Assembly (NCBI RefSeq): GCF_011602365.1
Contig: NZ_JAAONZ010000010.1
Location: 62,001-126,000, forward strand
Direction: 5' to 3'
Length of the DNA stretch: 64,000 bases
Origin: Pseudomaricurvus hydrocarbonicus
Lineage (GTDB): Bacteria; Pseudomonadota; Gammaproteobacteria; Pseudomonadales; Cellvibrionaceae
A program made the position numbers and the translations under genes. Shown piece after piece: positions 27,616-36,746 of this stretch. Under the pieces are notes generated by a model. That model made no database searches. It saw only the letters and a program-made list of their open reading frames with translations, and was not told the DNA's origin. Position 1 is the stretch's first letter, and the number at the start of each line of letters is the position of its first letter.

Positions 27616-30585
27616 TCACCCCAAATAGCGAGTCCAGATCCGCGTCACACTCTCTCGCTCCGCCTCAAACTCATTGCCATCCACTACGCCCGGCATACGC
27701 TGTAACGCCAGCCGGTGACCCGCTGACCGGAACACCTTGTAGGCCTCGATCAACTGATCCGCATCGTCCGCGCTCATCAACCCCGCGGCCTTGAGCGTTT
27801 CCAGAATACGGATGTTGTCACTCCAGCGACACAACTCAGGCGCCTTTTCCGCCCAGGCCAAAACCATGTACTGCACCAGAAACTCGATATCGACAATACC
27901 GCCGACGTCCTGTTTGAGGTGAAACTGGCGGGTCTTTTGCTCTTCACTGCCCTGCGTCCCCAAATGCGAGCGCATCTTCTCCCGCATGGTCACCACATCT
28001 TTTTTTAACGCAGCCTCGTCGCGAGGCTGTTGCAGCAGTTGATTGCGCAGCGCTTCAAATTCGGCGGTCAATCTCTGGCCACCGGCCACCACCCGCGCCC
28101 GGGTCAGGGCCTGATGCTCCCAGGTCCAGGCTTCATTGCGCTGGTATTTTTCAAAAGCCGTCAGCGAGCTGACCAGCAGCCCCGAATTGCCCGAGGGCCG
28201 CAGCCGCATGTCCACCTCATAAAGTTTACCGGACATGGTTTGGGTGTTGAGGATATGAATCATTTTTTGCCCCAGGCGGGTAAAAAACGTCTGATTGTCG
28301 ATCGACCGCTCCCCGTTACTGTAACCCTGGGCGCTGGCGTCGTGAATAAAGACCAAATCCAAATCCGAACCATGGCCCAGCTCGATCCCCCCCAGCTTGC
28401 CATAGCCCACCACCACAAAATCCGGCTCCGGCTGCCCAGCCAAAGGCTGTGGACGGCCATGCCGCTCGACCATCTGTTGCCAGGCCAGACTGAGCACATG
28501 CTCAAGAATCACCTCGGCCAGCCAGGTGAGATAGTCACTCACTTTCATCAACGGCAAAACGTCGGTCACTTCACTGGCCGCTACCCGGAGGCCATGAGCC
28601 ATGCGGAAGTAACGCAGGGTTTCCATCTGCCCTTCAAGGTCATCCCACCCCACTCGCAGCACCTGCTGGCGCAACTCATCACGCAGGGTATCTTTGTCCG
28701 GTGGCGCGTAGAGACTGCGCGGGTCCAGCAATTCGTCCAGCAAGGCGGGGTGCTGTGCCAATTGCGCCGCAATCCAGCTGCTGCCACCACACAGGCGGAT
28801 CAACTGTCGCAAGGCGTCGGGGTTCTCGACCAACAGTAACAAATAGGCGGTGCGCCGTGCCACCGCTTCCACCAGCACCAGGATCCGGCTCAAGGTCTCG
28901 GCGGGCTCCTGCATGTCGCCCAACAACGCCAGCAATCTCGGCATCAGCGCATCCAGACGCGTCCGTCCATCGGGCTGCATGGTCATTAATGCGCGACTGG
29001 ACAACAATTGAATCAAGGTCTCAGCCACCGCTTCCGGCTCGACCATGCCCTTGTCCCGCAATTGGACGCTCAGCGCCTCGACGTCCGGCAACGCATCTTC
29101 AGGTCCCGAGCGCTTGGGCCATAAAGGCTCCCAGGCGGCGAAGTCTTCATCGCTTTTGTTGCTGTCTTCAGGTTCGGCAATCACATCCTGAAAGTGAGCA
29201 TTCACCACCCGCCGGTGGGCCTCCAGGTCACGATGAAAGCCGGTAAAATCGTCATACCCCATCACCCAGGCCAGACGCTCTTTGTCCGCCTCCTCAATGG
29301 GCAGGGATTGCGTCTGTTTATCCTGGTAGCCCTGAATGGCGTGTTCGGTATTGCGCAGGAAACGGTAGGCTTCACTCAACTCACTGGCCGCGCCCGCAGG
29401 CAAAAAGCCCTCTTGCTCCAGCAGAGGCAACAGTATTAACACCTGCCGCTCACGCAACCGCACGTCTTTGCCGCCGCGAATCATCTGGAAGACCTGCACA
29501 ATAAATTCAATCTCACGAATGCCACCGGCCCCCAGCTTCACATCCGTGTTAATACCCTTGCGCTGCACTTCGCGATTGATGAGGGTTTTCATGTCCCGCA
29601 TCGACTCAATGGCACTGAAGTCCAGATAACGCCGATAGGTAAAAGGTCGCAGCAAATCCATCAGCTGCTCGCCAGCCCGGACTCCGCCGGGCATGACCTC
29701 GCCGGACACCACCCGCGCCTTGATCATGGCGTAGCGCTCCCACTCCCGCCCCTGGGTTTGGTAGTACTCCTCCATCGCATCAAAATTCAATACCAGCGCC
29801 CCACTCTGACCGTAGGGCCGCAGCCGCATGTCAACCCGGAACACAAAACCGTCGCCGGTGCCGGTATCGAGACTGTGGATAACTTTCTGGCCCAGCTTGA
29901 TAAAGTATTCCTGGTTCGAAACGGAACGCTTGCCGCCCTCCGTCTCCCCGGATTCCGGGTAGGTAAAGATGAGGTCAATGTCAGACGACACATTTAACTC
30001 ATACCCCCCCAGCTTGCCCATGCCCAACACCACCATCGGCTGCGGAGTCTGGCTGTATTTGCCAATGGGCACGCCGAAGCGGCCCTGCAACTGTCGGTGG
30101 TGATAGGCGATGGCCGCCTGAATGGCCACTTCGGCCAACGAGGTCATATCCCCGGTGGTCTCTGGCATCTGCGCCAGACGGCAGAAATCCCGCCACAGAA
30201 TACGCAGCATCATGTCGCGCCGGAAACGGCGCAATTGACGATCAAACTCTTTGTCGTCGGCGTCGAAAGTGTCTCCGTTGATGTTCAGTTTTCGCTGCGT
30301 CAACCGCGCATCCAATTCCGCGGCCATCGCTTCGGCACTGAGCGTGCGCGCAAAGGAACCGGCCTCCAGCCAGTCCAGAAAAGCATCGGTCTGATCCAGC
30401 GCCACTTTGGCAACATACTGACTGGCCACCCACATCCGCGCCAGCTGCGCCGCAGGTTCGGGGTGTGCCTGCAGCCAGGCGGTTAACCGCGCCTGCTGCG
30501 CCTCACTGCTGCGATCCCGCCAGAGATCCAGCTGACGCTGCAAGGACGAGTGAAAGAGAGAGGGGATTTGTTCAAAAGACAGCAT
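27616..30585 (-). CDS. glnE: Bifunctional glutamine synthetase adenylyltransferase/deadenylase
   Basis: Adenylylates and deadenylylates glutamine synthetase in response to PII and glutamine. The protein is about 989 residues from ATG 30585. Two nucleotidyltransferase domains are visible: the first with LGMGKLGGYELNVSSDIDLI, the second with VVGYGKLGGIELGHGSDLDL. A helical linker domain joins them. An in-frame extension reaches 30669 and another ATG lies at 30591. I prefer 30585 because GGA lies six bases before it, but 30591 is almost equally possible. It is convergent with ilvE. The urea operon in the window is another nitrogen function but not adjacent. Confidence 0.95.
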   Translation of the reverse strand: MLSFEQIPSLFHSSLQRQLDLWRDRSSEAQQARLTAWLQAHPEPAAQLARMWVASQYVAKVALDQTDAFLDWLEAGSFARTLSAEAMAAELDARLTQRKLNINGDTFDADDKEFDRQLRRFRRDMMLRILWRDFCRLAQMPETTGDMTSLAEVAIQAAIAYHHRQLQGRFGVPIGKYSQTPQPMVVLGMGKLGGYELNVSSDIDLIFTYPESGETEGGKRSVSNQEYFIKLGQKVIHSLDTGTGDGFVFRVDMRLRPYGQSGALVLNFDAMEEYYQTQGREWERYAMIKARVVSGEVMPGGVRAGEQLMDLLRPFTYRRYLDFSAIESMRDMKTLINREVQRKGINTDVKLGAGGIREIEFIVQVFQMIRGGKDVRLRERQVLILLPLLEQEGFLPAGAASELSEAYRFLRNTEHAIQGYQDKQTQSLPIEEADKERLAWVMGYDDFTGFHRDLEAHRRVVNAHFQDVIAEPEDSNKSDEDFAAWEPLWPKRSGPEDALPDVEALSVQLRDKGMVEPEAVAETLIQLLSSRALMTMQPDGRTRLDALMPRLLALLGDMQEPAETLSRILVLVEAVARRTAYLLLLVENPDALRQLIRLCGGSSWIAAQLAQHPALLDELLDPRSLYAPPDKDTLRDELRQQVLRVGWDDLEGQMETLRYFRMAHGLRVAASEVTDVLPLMKVSDYLTWLAEVILEHVLSLAWQQMVERHGRPQPLAGQPEPDFVVVGYGKLGGIELGHGSDLDLVFIHDASAQGYSNGERSIDNQTFFTRLGQKMIHILNTQTMSGKLYEVDMRLRPSGNSGLLVSSLTAFEKYQRNEAWTWEHQALTRARVVAGGQRLTAEFEALRNQLLQQPRDEAALKKDVVTMREKMRSHLGTQGSEEQKTRQFHLKQDVGGIVDIEFLVQYMVLAWAEKAPELCRWSDNIRILETLKAAGLMSADDADQLIEAYKVFRSAGHRLALQRMPGVVDGNEFEAERESVTRIWTRYLG

Positions 30586-30749
30586 AAGCATTCCGCAATA
30601 ATAAAAAACCAGAGCCGGGTACCTGAGCGCCGCTATGCAAGAGCGTTCATTGCATCGCCAAGCGTTCAACGCAAACCCGCAGGACCTGACACCAGTCTAG
30701 CTCAGTCGACCACCGATCCTTACAGGATCAGCTTGTTTTACTGTTCACC

Positions 30750-32525
30750 CTAGCGCGCACTGTCCGCCGGCGGCGCCACACGCATCACTTCCTCGATGGT
30801 GGTCAGCCCCTGCGCCACTTTTTGGGCACCGGACAAACGCAAGGTCCGCATCCCTTCACGCATGGCCTGTTTACGCAGCGCCAGCAGGTCACAGCTGTCG
30901 CCCATAAAGGCCTGCAGTGACTCGGACAGCGGCATGATTTCATACACCCCCTGGCGACCGAAGTAGCCGGTGTTGCGACACTCCAGACAACCGGCGGGCT
31001 GGTACATGACTTTCGGTGCAGCCACTTTCCAGGGGCTGACCAGCTGTTGCCAGGCGCTGGCGTCGACGGCCACCGCCTCTTTACAGTGCGGGCACAGGGT
31101 GCGCACCAGGCGCTGCGCCATGATGCCGATGACGGTGGAGCGAATCAAATAAGACGGCACTCCGAGGTCCAGCAATCGGGTAACCCCGGTGGCGGCGTCA
31201 TTGGTGTGCAGAGTGGAAATCACCAGGTGGCCGGTCAGCGCCGCCTGCACCGCCATTTGCGCGGTCTCCAGGTCGCGGATCTCCCCCACCATAATAATGT
31301 CGGGGTCTTGCCGCATCAGCGTGCGCACCCCCGCGGCAAAATCCAGATCGATGTTGTGCTGCACCTGCGTCTGGTTGAAGCTCTCTTCCACCATTTCAAT
31401 CGGATCTTCAATGGTGCTGACATTGACCTCACTGGTGGCCAGGGATTTCAGCGAGGAATACAAGGTCGTGGTTTTCCCCGAGCCGGTGGGCCCGGTGACC
31501 AGCACAATGCCGTGGGGCTTGCTCATCATCTCCTGCCAGCGCGCGTAATCGTCACCGGTGAGCCCCAACTCACTGAAGCTGCGCAACAGCACATCGGGGT
31601 CAAAGATCCGCATCACCAGCTTCTCCCCGAAGGCGGTGGGCAAGGTCGACAGGCGCAACTCCACTTCACGGCCATCGGGGCGTTTGGTTTTGATGCGACC
31701 ATCCTGCGGCTTGCGCTTCTCCGCCACGTTCATGCGCCCGAGAATTTTCAGGCGGCTGGTCACGGCCGTGGTAATGGCGGCAGGCAACTCATAGACCTGG
31801 TGCAGGACGCCGTCGATGCGAAAGCGGATGCGCCCCACTTCCCGGCGGGGCTCCACGTGAATGTCACTGGCCCGCTGGTCAAAGGCGTACTGCAGCAGCC
31901 AATCCACAATATTGACGATGTGCTGGTCGTTGGCCTCCGGGTCCTTGAGCGCCCCCAACTCCAGCAACTGCTCAAAGTTGGTCACATTGGACGCCCCGGC
32001 CAGGCCAGAGGCTCCCGAAATGGACTTGGACAGCGAGTAAAACTCCACCGTGTAGCGCTCGATGTCCGATGGCGCGGCAAAGACACGCGTCACCTGACGG
32101 CGGGCGACATGCTCCAGCTGGGGAATCCACTCCAGCAGATAGGGCTGCTTACAGGCCACCACCACCTCGTCTTTGGTCAGCTTGACGCAGAGAATGCCGT
32201 GGCGCTTGGCAAAGGCGTAGGACATCACCTCGGTGACCTCCGCCGCATGAATTTTCAGGGGATCAATATGCACCAGCGGCAAGCGGGCTTTCTCCGCCAG
32301 CCATTGCGACAGCACCGGCTCATCCAGCACCCGCCCGGGCTGGCGGGCATCCTCGATACGCTGGGAGGCAATATAACTGAGCGGGTGCATGGTCGCCTGT
32401 TCCCGGTTGCGACTCTGCCCGGCAATGAAATTGGCATCCACCTGGGCGATGCGGCCATCCTCCACCAGCTCGTCCAACAGGTTTCTCAAGTCGACTGTGC
32501 GCTCAATCGTCACCGATACATTCAT
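30750..32525 (-). CDS. GspE/PilB-type secretion or pilus assembly ATPase
   Basis: A 591-residue cytoplasmic hexameric ATPase of the type II secretion/type IV pilus family. An N-terminal MshEN-like domain (about 1-180) precedes the catalytic core. The core has Walker A VTGPTGSGKTTTLY, the Asp box IEDPIEMVEE, Walker B QDPDIIMVGEIRD and the His box ISTLHTNDA. A tetracysteine zinc site (CPHC...CLEC) is also present, as in GspE and PilB. No gspD/F/G or pil genes are beside it, so this is an orphan copy whose machine lies elsewhere. PilB, MshE and GspE cannot be told apart securely by eye. Confidence 0.88.
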   Translation of the reverse strand: MNVSVTIERTVDLRNLLDELVEDGRIAQVDANFIAGQSRNREQATMHPLSYIASQRIEDARQPGRVLDEPVLSQWLAEKARLPLVHIDPLKIHAAEVTEVMSYAFAKRHGILCVKLTKDEVVVACKQPYLLEWIPQLEHVARRQVTRVFAAPSDIERYTVEFYSLSKSISGASGLAGASNVTNFEQLLELGALKDPEANDQHIVNIVDWLLQYAFDQRASDIHVEPRREVGRIRFRIDGVLHQVYELPAAITTAVTSRLKILGRMNVAEKRKPQDGRIKTKRPDGREVELRLSTLPTAFGEKLVMRIFDPDVLLRSFSELGLTGDDYARWQEMMSKPHGIVLVTGPTGSGKTTTLYSSLKSLATSEVNVSTIEDPIEMVEESFNQTQVQHNIDLDFAAGVRTLMRQDPDIIMVGEIRDLETAQMAVQAALTGHLVISTLHTNDAATGVTRLLDLGVPSYLIRSTVIGIMAQRLVRTLCPHCKEAVAVDASAWQQLVSPWKVAAPKVMYQPAGCLECRNTGYFGRQGVYEIMPLSESLQAFMGDSCDLLALRKQAMREGMRTLRLSGAQKVAQGLTTIEEVMRVAPPADSAR

Positions 32526-32561
32526 GCCTTGCCCTTCTTCTGTTCACCCTGACGTTCATTT

Positions 32562-32601
32562 AGTCGTTATTTGAGCCTTCAGCCAGTCGTTATTTGAGCC
32601 T
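32562..32601. repeat. 17-bp direct repeat upstream of the ATPase gene
   Basis: AGTCGTTATTTGAGCCT occurs at 32562-32578 and again, identical, at 32585-32601 (23-bp period), in the leader of the minus-strand ATPase gene. Confidence 0.7.
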
Positions 32602-32823
32602 CCGGCCTCTGACATTGGCCCCCAACTCGCTGGTTTGACAAGGATTGTAGCGACTATCCCACGGCAGTGATACCGACTGAATCCGCTTCCAAACCAGCGA
32701 ACTGCGGCCAACTCTCTTCTAAACTTTGCACAACTGTCATATAACAGACATGAAAAGTTCATTTTTTTAATGAGTTCTTTAGCCTCACTCTTTATACTCC
32801 GCGCTGCAACTCAAGGGAGCCTT

Positions 32824-33507
32824 ATGATGCCTATTGCAAACACACTCGGAAATCTTTTTGGGAAATCCCCCATCAAGCCCATTCAGGAGCACATGGCGGT
32901 AGCCCATCACGCGGTGGAACAATTAGCTCCATTCTTTGACGCGGTTAAGGCCAACGACTGGGAGCAAGCCGCGGCCATTCAGCAGAAAATCGGCGAGCTT
33001 GAAAATCACGCCGATGAACTGAAGAAAGAAATTCGTCTGCACCTGCCCAAAAGCCTGTTTCTGCCCGTCGCCCGCACCGATTTACTGGAACTGCTGTCCG
33101 TTCAGGACCGTCTGGCCAATCGCGCCAAAGACATTGCCGGCATTATGCTGGGTCGCGAAATGTCCATTCCCAAGGCCATTGAGGCCGACATGCTGGAATT
33201 TGTGAACACCACCATCGCCACCTCCGCTCAAGCCCACAAAGCCATCAAGGAATTGAGTGACTTGCTGGAAACCGGTTTCAGTGGCCGTGAGGTGACTCTG
33301 GTCGCCAAGCTCATCGAAGAGCTGGATCGACTCGAAAACCACACCGACAAACTGCAAATCGCCGTTCGCAGTAATTTATTCAAGGTGGAAAAGGATCTGC
33401 CGCCGGTTGATGTGATGTTCTTTTATCGCGTCATCGAATGGGTCGGGGATGTCGCTGACCGCGCGCAAAAGGTCGGATCACGATTACAGCTGTTGCTGGC
33501 CCGTTAA
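32824..33507 (+). CDS. PhoU-like DUF47 protein, Pit-associated
   Basis: A 227-residue all-helical PhoU-like (DUF47, TIGR00153-type) protein, the usual genetic partner of low-affinity Pit phosphate transporters; it is thought to modulate their activity. Start chosen at ATG 32824 (or the next codon, 32827) because GGGAG lies four bases upstream. The frame is open from 32770 but lacks a site there. The protein shows repeated helices with regularly placed acidic residues, for example IQQKIGELENHADELKKEI and LIEELDRLENHTDKLQ. The Pit permease gene follows 120 bp later. Confidence 0.9.
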   Translation: MMPIANTLGNLFGKSPIKPIQEHMAVAHHAVEQLAPFFDAVKANDWEQAAAIQQKIGELENHADELKKEIRLHLPKSLFLPVARTDLLELLSVQDRLANRAKDIAGIMLGREMSIPKAIEADMLEFVNTTIATSAQAHKAIKELSDLLETGFSGREVTLVAKLIEELDRLENHTDKLQIAVRSNLFKVEKDLPPVDVMFFYRVIEWVGDVADRAQKVGSRLQLLLAR

Positions 33508-33627
33508 TCCGTTACCTTTATCTCGTTAACAACAACCCGCCGCTCAATTTGGCTTACCGACAAACTGCTATACCTCAGAGAAGCGAGCAGCGGGTTAAAA
33601 CTTTAATAAAACCAGGGACTTTATTTT

Positions 33628-34896
33628 ATGTCCATTCTTGCTGAACACGGTCAGACACTGCTGATCCTTGCCTGTATTTTTGGCGTTTTCATGGCCTGGG
33701 GTATTGGCGCCAATGATGTAGCCAACGCCATGGGCACCTCCGTAGGCTCCCGAGCCCTGACCATCAAACAAGCGATTTTCATCGCGATGATCTTTGAGTT
33801 TCTGGGGGCTTATTTAGCAGGTGGCGAGGTCACCTCCACCATCCGCAAAGGCATTATTGACCCGGCCCTGATGGCTGACTCCCCGGAATTGCTGGTGTTT
33901 GGCATGATGTCGGCGCTGTTGGCCGCGGGCACCTGGTTGCTGATCGCCAGCGTACTGGGCTGGCCGGTATCAACCACCCACACCATTGTCGGTGCCATTG
34001 TCGGCTTTGCCGCCGTGGGTATCTCGGTAGACGCGGTGGCCTGGGACAAGGTGGGCAATATCGTCGCCAGCTGGGTGGTGTCGCCGCTGATGGCCGGTGC
34101 GATCAGCTTTTTCCTGTTCCGCAGCGTTCAACGCCTCATCCTCAATACGGAAAACCCCTTCGCCAACGCCAAGCGCTACATTCCGGTTTACATGTTCGCC
34201 GTCGGCTTCCTGATGGCCATGGTGACCATGCTCAAAGGTCTGAAACACGTCCTGAAAGACACCGGGATCAGTTTCAGCTTTGGTCAAAGCGCCCTCATTG
34301 CCGCGGTGTTTGGTCTGCTGGTGATGGCCTTCGGCCTGTGGATGCTGCGCAACATCAAAGACGAAGGCAATGAAGACAGCCGTTTTGCCAGCGTGGAAAA
34401 AATCTTTGCCGTATTGATGGTGTTTACCGCCTGCTCAATGGCCTTTGCTCATGGCTCCAACGATGTCGCCAACGCCGTGGGGCCACTGGCCGCCGTCTAT
34501 GGCGTGATCAGTACCGGGGCAGTGACAGCGAAAACCACGATGCCCAGCTGGATCTTACTGTTGGGCGGTCTCGGTATTGTCGTGGGTCTCGCCACCTACG
34601 GCTGGAAGGTGATCGCCACCATCGGTAAAAAAATTACCGAGTTGACCCCGAGCCGCGGTTTTGCCGCCGAACTGGGGGCTTCCGCCACCGTGGTGCTCGC
34701 CTCAGCCACCGGCCTGCCAATTTCCACCACCCACACGCTGGTGGGCGCAGTACTCGGGGTAGGCCTGGCCCGGGGCATCGGCGCCATCAACCTGCGTGTC
34801 ATTGGCACCATTTTTACCAGCTGGATCATTACTCTGCCGGCTGGCGCCGGACTGGCCATCCTGTTCTTCTTTTTCTTCAAGGGGTTGTTCAGCTAA
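33628..34896 (+). CDS. pit: Inorganic phosphate transporter, Pit family
   Basis: A 422-residue inner-membrane phosphate permease (PF01384), about ten helices. The inverted-repeat signature is present twice: WGIGANDVANAMGTSVGSRA near residue 25 and HGSNDVANAVGPLAAVYG in the second half. Paired PISTTHTLVGA-type segments are present as well. Energised by proton symport of metal-phosphate in characterised members. It forms a unit with the upstream DUF47 gene and is followed by a strong terminator. Confidence 0.94.
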   Translation: MSILAEHGQTLLILACIFGVFMAWGIGANDVANAMGTSVGSRALTIKQAIFIAMIFEFLGAYLAGGEVTSTIRKGIIDPALMADSPELLVFGMMSALLAAGTWLLIASVLGWPVSTTHTIVGAIVGFAAVGISVDAVAWDKVGNIVASWVVSPLMAGAISFFLFRSVQRLILNTENPFANAKRYIPVYMFAVGFLMAMVTMLKGLKHVLKDTGISFSFGQSALIAAVFGLLVMAFGLWMLRNIKDEGNEDSRFASVEKIFAVLMVFTACSMAFAHGSNDVANAVGPLAAVYGVISTGAVTAKTTMPSWILLLGGLGIVVGLATYGWKVIATIGKKITELTPSRGFAAELGASATVVLASATGLPISTTHTLVGAVLGVGLARGIGAINLRVIGTIFTSWIITLPAGAGLAILFFFFFKGLFS

Positions 34897-34924
34897 AGGC
34901 ACCACCACGGTCCAAGCCCCCCCC

Positions 34925-34952
34925 AAAAGGCCACAACTCTGTGGCCTTTTTT
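34925..34952 (+). terminator. Rho-independent terminator after pit
   Basis: A 10-bp stem AAAAGGCCAC / GTGGCCTTTT with a six-base loop is followed by more T. It lies 28 bases after the pit stop codon. Confidence 0.9.
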
Positions 34953-35233
34953 ATGGCACAAACACACCGTCAACTGAATTCTGCCGCCTTGCTTTGCCTG
35001 AAAAAAATCACCAGAAAATGCGTCAGGCCAGAGAGCGCCATTCAAATCATGACGAATAAATGACCAGTATTATCAAAACCTTTTTTAATAGATAAAACAT
35101 ATTTACTCTTTTATTGACCCACAACTAAGCTTCAGGTCAATTCCCCTTTTAATGGAGCCCTTCAGTTACAAAACAAGTTTGCTGCCGCAGGACGCTCAGA
35201 GCACAGGTAGAAAAAGAAGAAAAGGGACAGATT
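34953..35233. promoter_or_regulatory. Leader of the VpsR-like regulator
   Basis: An AT-rich gene-free stretch between the pit terminator and the regulator start, presumably holding its promoter. I see no clear promoter hexamer pair or sigma-54 site. A weak ribosome site (AAAGGGACAG) precedes the ATG. Confidence 0.4.
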
Positions 35234-36649
35234 ATGGATACGACGAAACGCCACATATGGCACTTGGGTTATTTGACTGACACCGACACTGAAGATTTAC
35301 ACGCTGCATTTCCGGATTGGTTTATCGAATCGGTCCAACTCCCCAGCAAAGAAAGGATCACCCTGCCCAACGGTGACCACAGCATCGGTTTGCTTCACCT
35401 CAATGCCAACTTATCACCAGAGCAAATCGAAACCCTGTCAAAAACCCTCAAAGACAACACCCACTTCCCCTGGCTCGCTCTCGCGGACAAAGAAAGCCTC
35501 AACAAGACCGGCATCCAACAACTCATCACGGACTACACAATCGATTATCACACCTTGCCGCTTGATCATAAGCGTCTCGCTCACGCCGCGGGGCACGCGC
35601 TGGGCATGTCAGACTTACGCCGCGATTTACTACGCCAACGCAGCCACACAACAAGCCATAAAAAAGATTCAACGCTCATCGGCTCAAGCCCCGCAATCCA
35701 GGACGTGAAAACCGCCATACACCGAGCTGCAGATACCGATGCCCCAGTGCTCATCACTGGTGAAAGCGGTACCGGTAAAGAGCTTGTCGCCAGAGAACTT
35801 CACCAAAAGTCCAGCCGCAAAAACGGGCCCTTTATTGCCGTCAACTGTGGAGCCATTCCCCACGCATTGATTCAGTCCGAACTTTTTGGCCACGAAAAAG
35901 GCGCCTTCACCAACGCCTCACAGCGGCGTATCGGCAAGGTGGAGGCCGCTCACCAGGGCACCCTGTTTTTAGATGAACTGGGTGAATTGCCCCTCAATCA
36001 GCAAATTAACTTTTTACGGTTTTTACAGGATGGCGTCATCCAAAGAGTCGGCGGCCGGCAAAACATCTTCGTTGACATACGCATCATTGCCGCCACCAAT
36101 GTCGACCTGGTTGAGGCCATAGAGAAGCAAACGTTTCGGCAGGACCTCTATTACAGAATCAATGTACTCGGCATCCACATGCCCCCCCTCAGAGACAGAG
36201 GGGACGACTCGGCAACACTGGCTGATTACTTTCTGCAAGAGTTCAAACAAAAACAGACCCGCAACTTTCACTTCTCCCCCGCGGCCCTCAAAGCCATCCA
36301 CAGGCATTACTGGCCCGGTAACATTCGGGAACTGAAAAACCGTGTTTTTAAAGCCGTGATGATGAGTGAGTGCAATGAAATTAGTGATGTGGATCTGGGG
36401 CTGGAAAACCTCAGTCTGGAAGAGAAATCGCTGACGCTGTTCAAAGCCCGGGAGAAAGCGGAAGCCGACATCATCAAGTCGTCGCTGGACTATACCCAAA
36501 ACAACATCTCCGAAGCATCCCGGTTGTTAAAGATATCAAGACCGACCCTGTACAAACTGATTGCGCGACATAATATTCAAGCCAAGGAGCCACCCATGCA
36601 CGCCAAGCAGAAGTCAACTCCCAGCCTGGATTCCAGGTCTCGTTGCTGA
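35234..36649 (+). CDS. VpsR-like AAA+ enhancer-binding transcriptional regulator
   Basis: A 471-residue regulator with three parts. An N-terminal domain (about 1-135) resembles the degenerate receiver of VpsR-type regulators. The central AAA+ domain (about 150-380) has Walker A GESGTGKE and Walker B TLFLDELGE. A Fis-type helix-turn-helix lies near the end (NISEASRLLKISRPTLYKLI, about 420-445). The sigma-54 contact loop, normally GAFTGA, reads GAFTNA at residues 223-228. VpsR-type proteins control biofilm matrix genes, bind c-di-GMP and are reported to use sigma-70 polymerase. The gene is 97 bp upstream of the beta-barrel gene of the putative fibre locus, so it is the likely local regulator. 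Confidence 0.85.
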   Translation: MDTTKRHIWHLGYLTDTDTEDLHAAFPDWFIESVQLPSKERITLPNGDHSIGLLHLNANLSPEQIETLSKTLKDNTHFPWLALADKESLNKTGIQQLITDYTIDYHTLPLDHKRLAHAAGHALGMSDLRRDLLRQRSHTTSHKKDSTLIGSSPAIQDVKTAIHRAADTDAPVLITGESGTGKELVARELHQKSSRKNGPFIAVNCGAIPHALIQSELFGHEKGAFTNASQRRIGKVEAAHQGTLFLDELGELPLNQQINFLRFLQDGVIQRVGGRQNIFVDIRIIAATNVDLVEAIEKQTFRQDLYYRINVLGIHMPPLRDRGDDSATLADYFLQEFKQKQTRNFHFSPAALKAIHRHYWPGNIRELKNRVFKAVMMSECNEISDVDLGLENLSLEEKSLTLFKAREKAEADIIKSSLDYTQNNISEASRLLKISRPTLYKLIARHNIQAKEPPMHAKQKSTPSLDSRSRC

Positions 36650-36746
36650 CGGGTTGTTCGATTTGCCACGAAAGCGACACCGGGCCAGGCATTGGGTAAA
36701 AAAATAATCACCCCAAACCTCATCCAACACACAGGGACTTGTAGCC

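Noticed and set aside
31047-32552. A 501-residue plus-strand frame opposite the GspE-type ATPase gene
   Set aside because: Antisense shadow of a clearly functional gene with all ATPase motifs; the translated sequence is rich in Arg, His and Gly with no recognisable domain.
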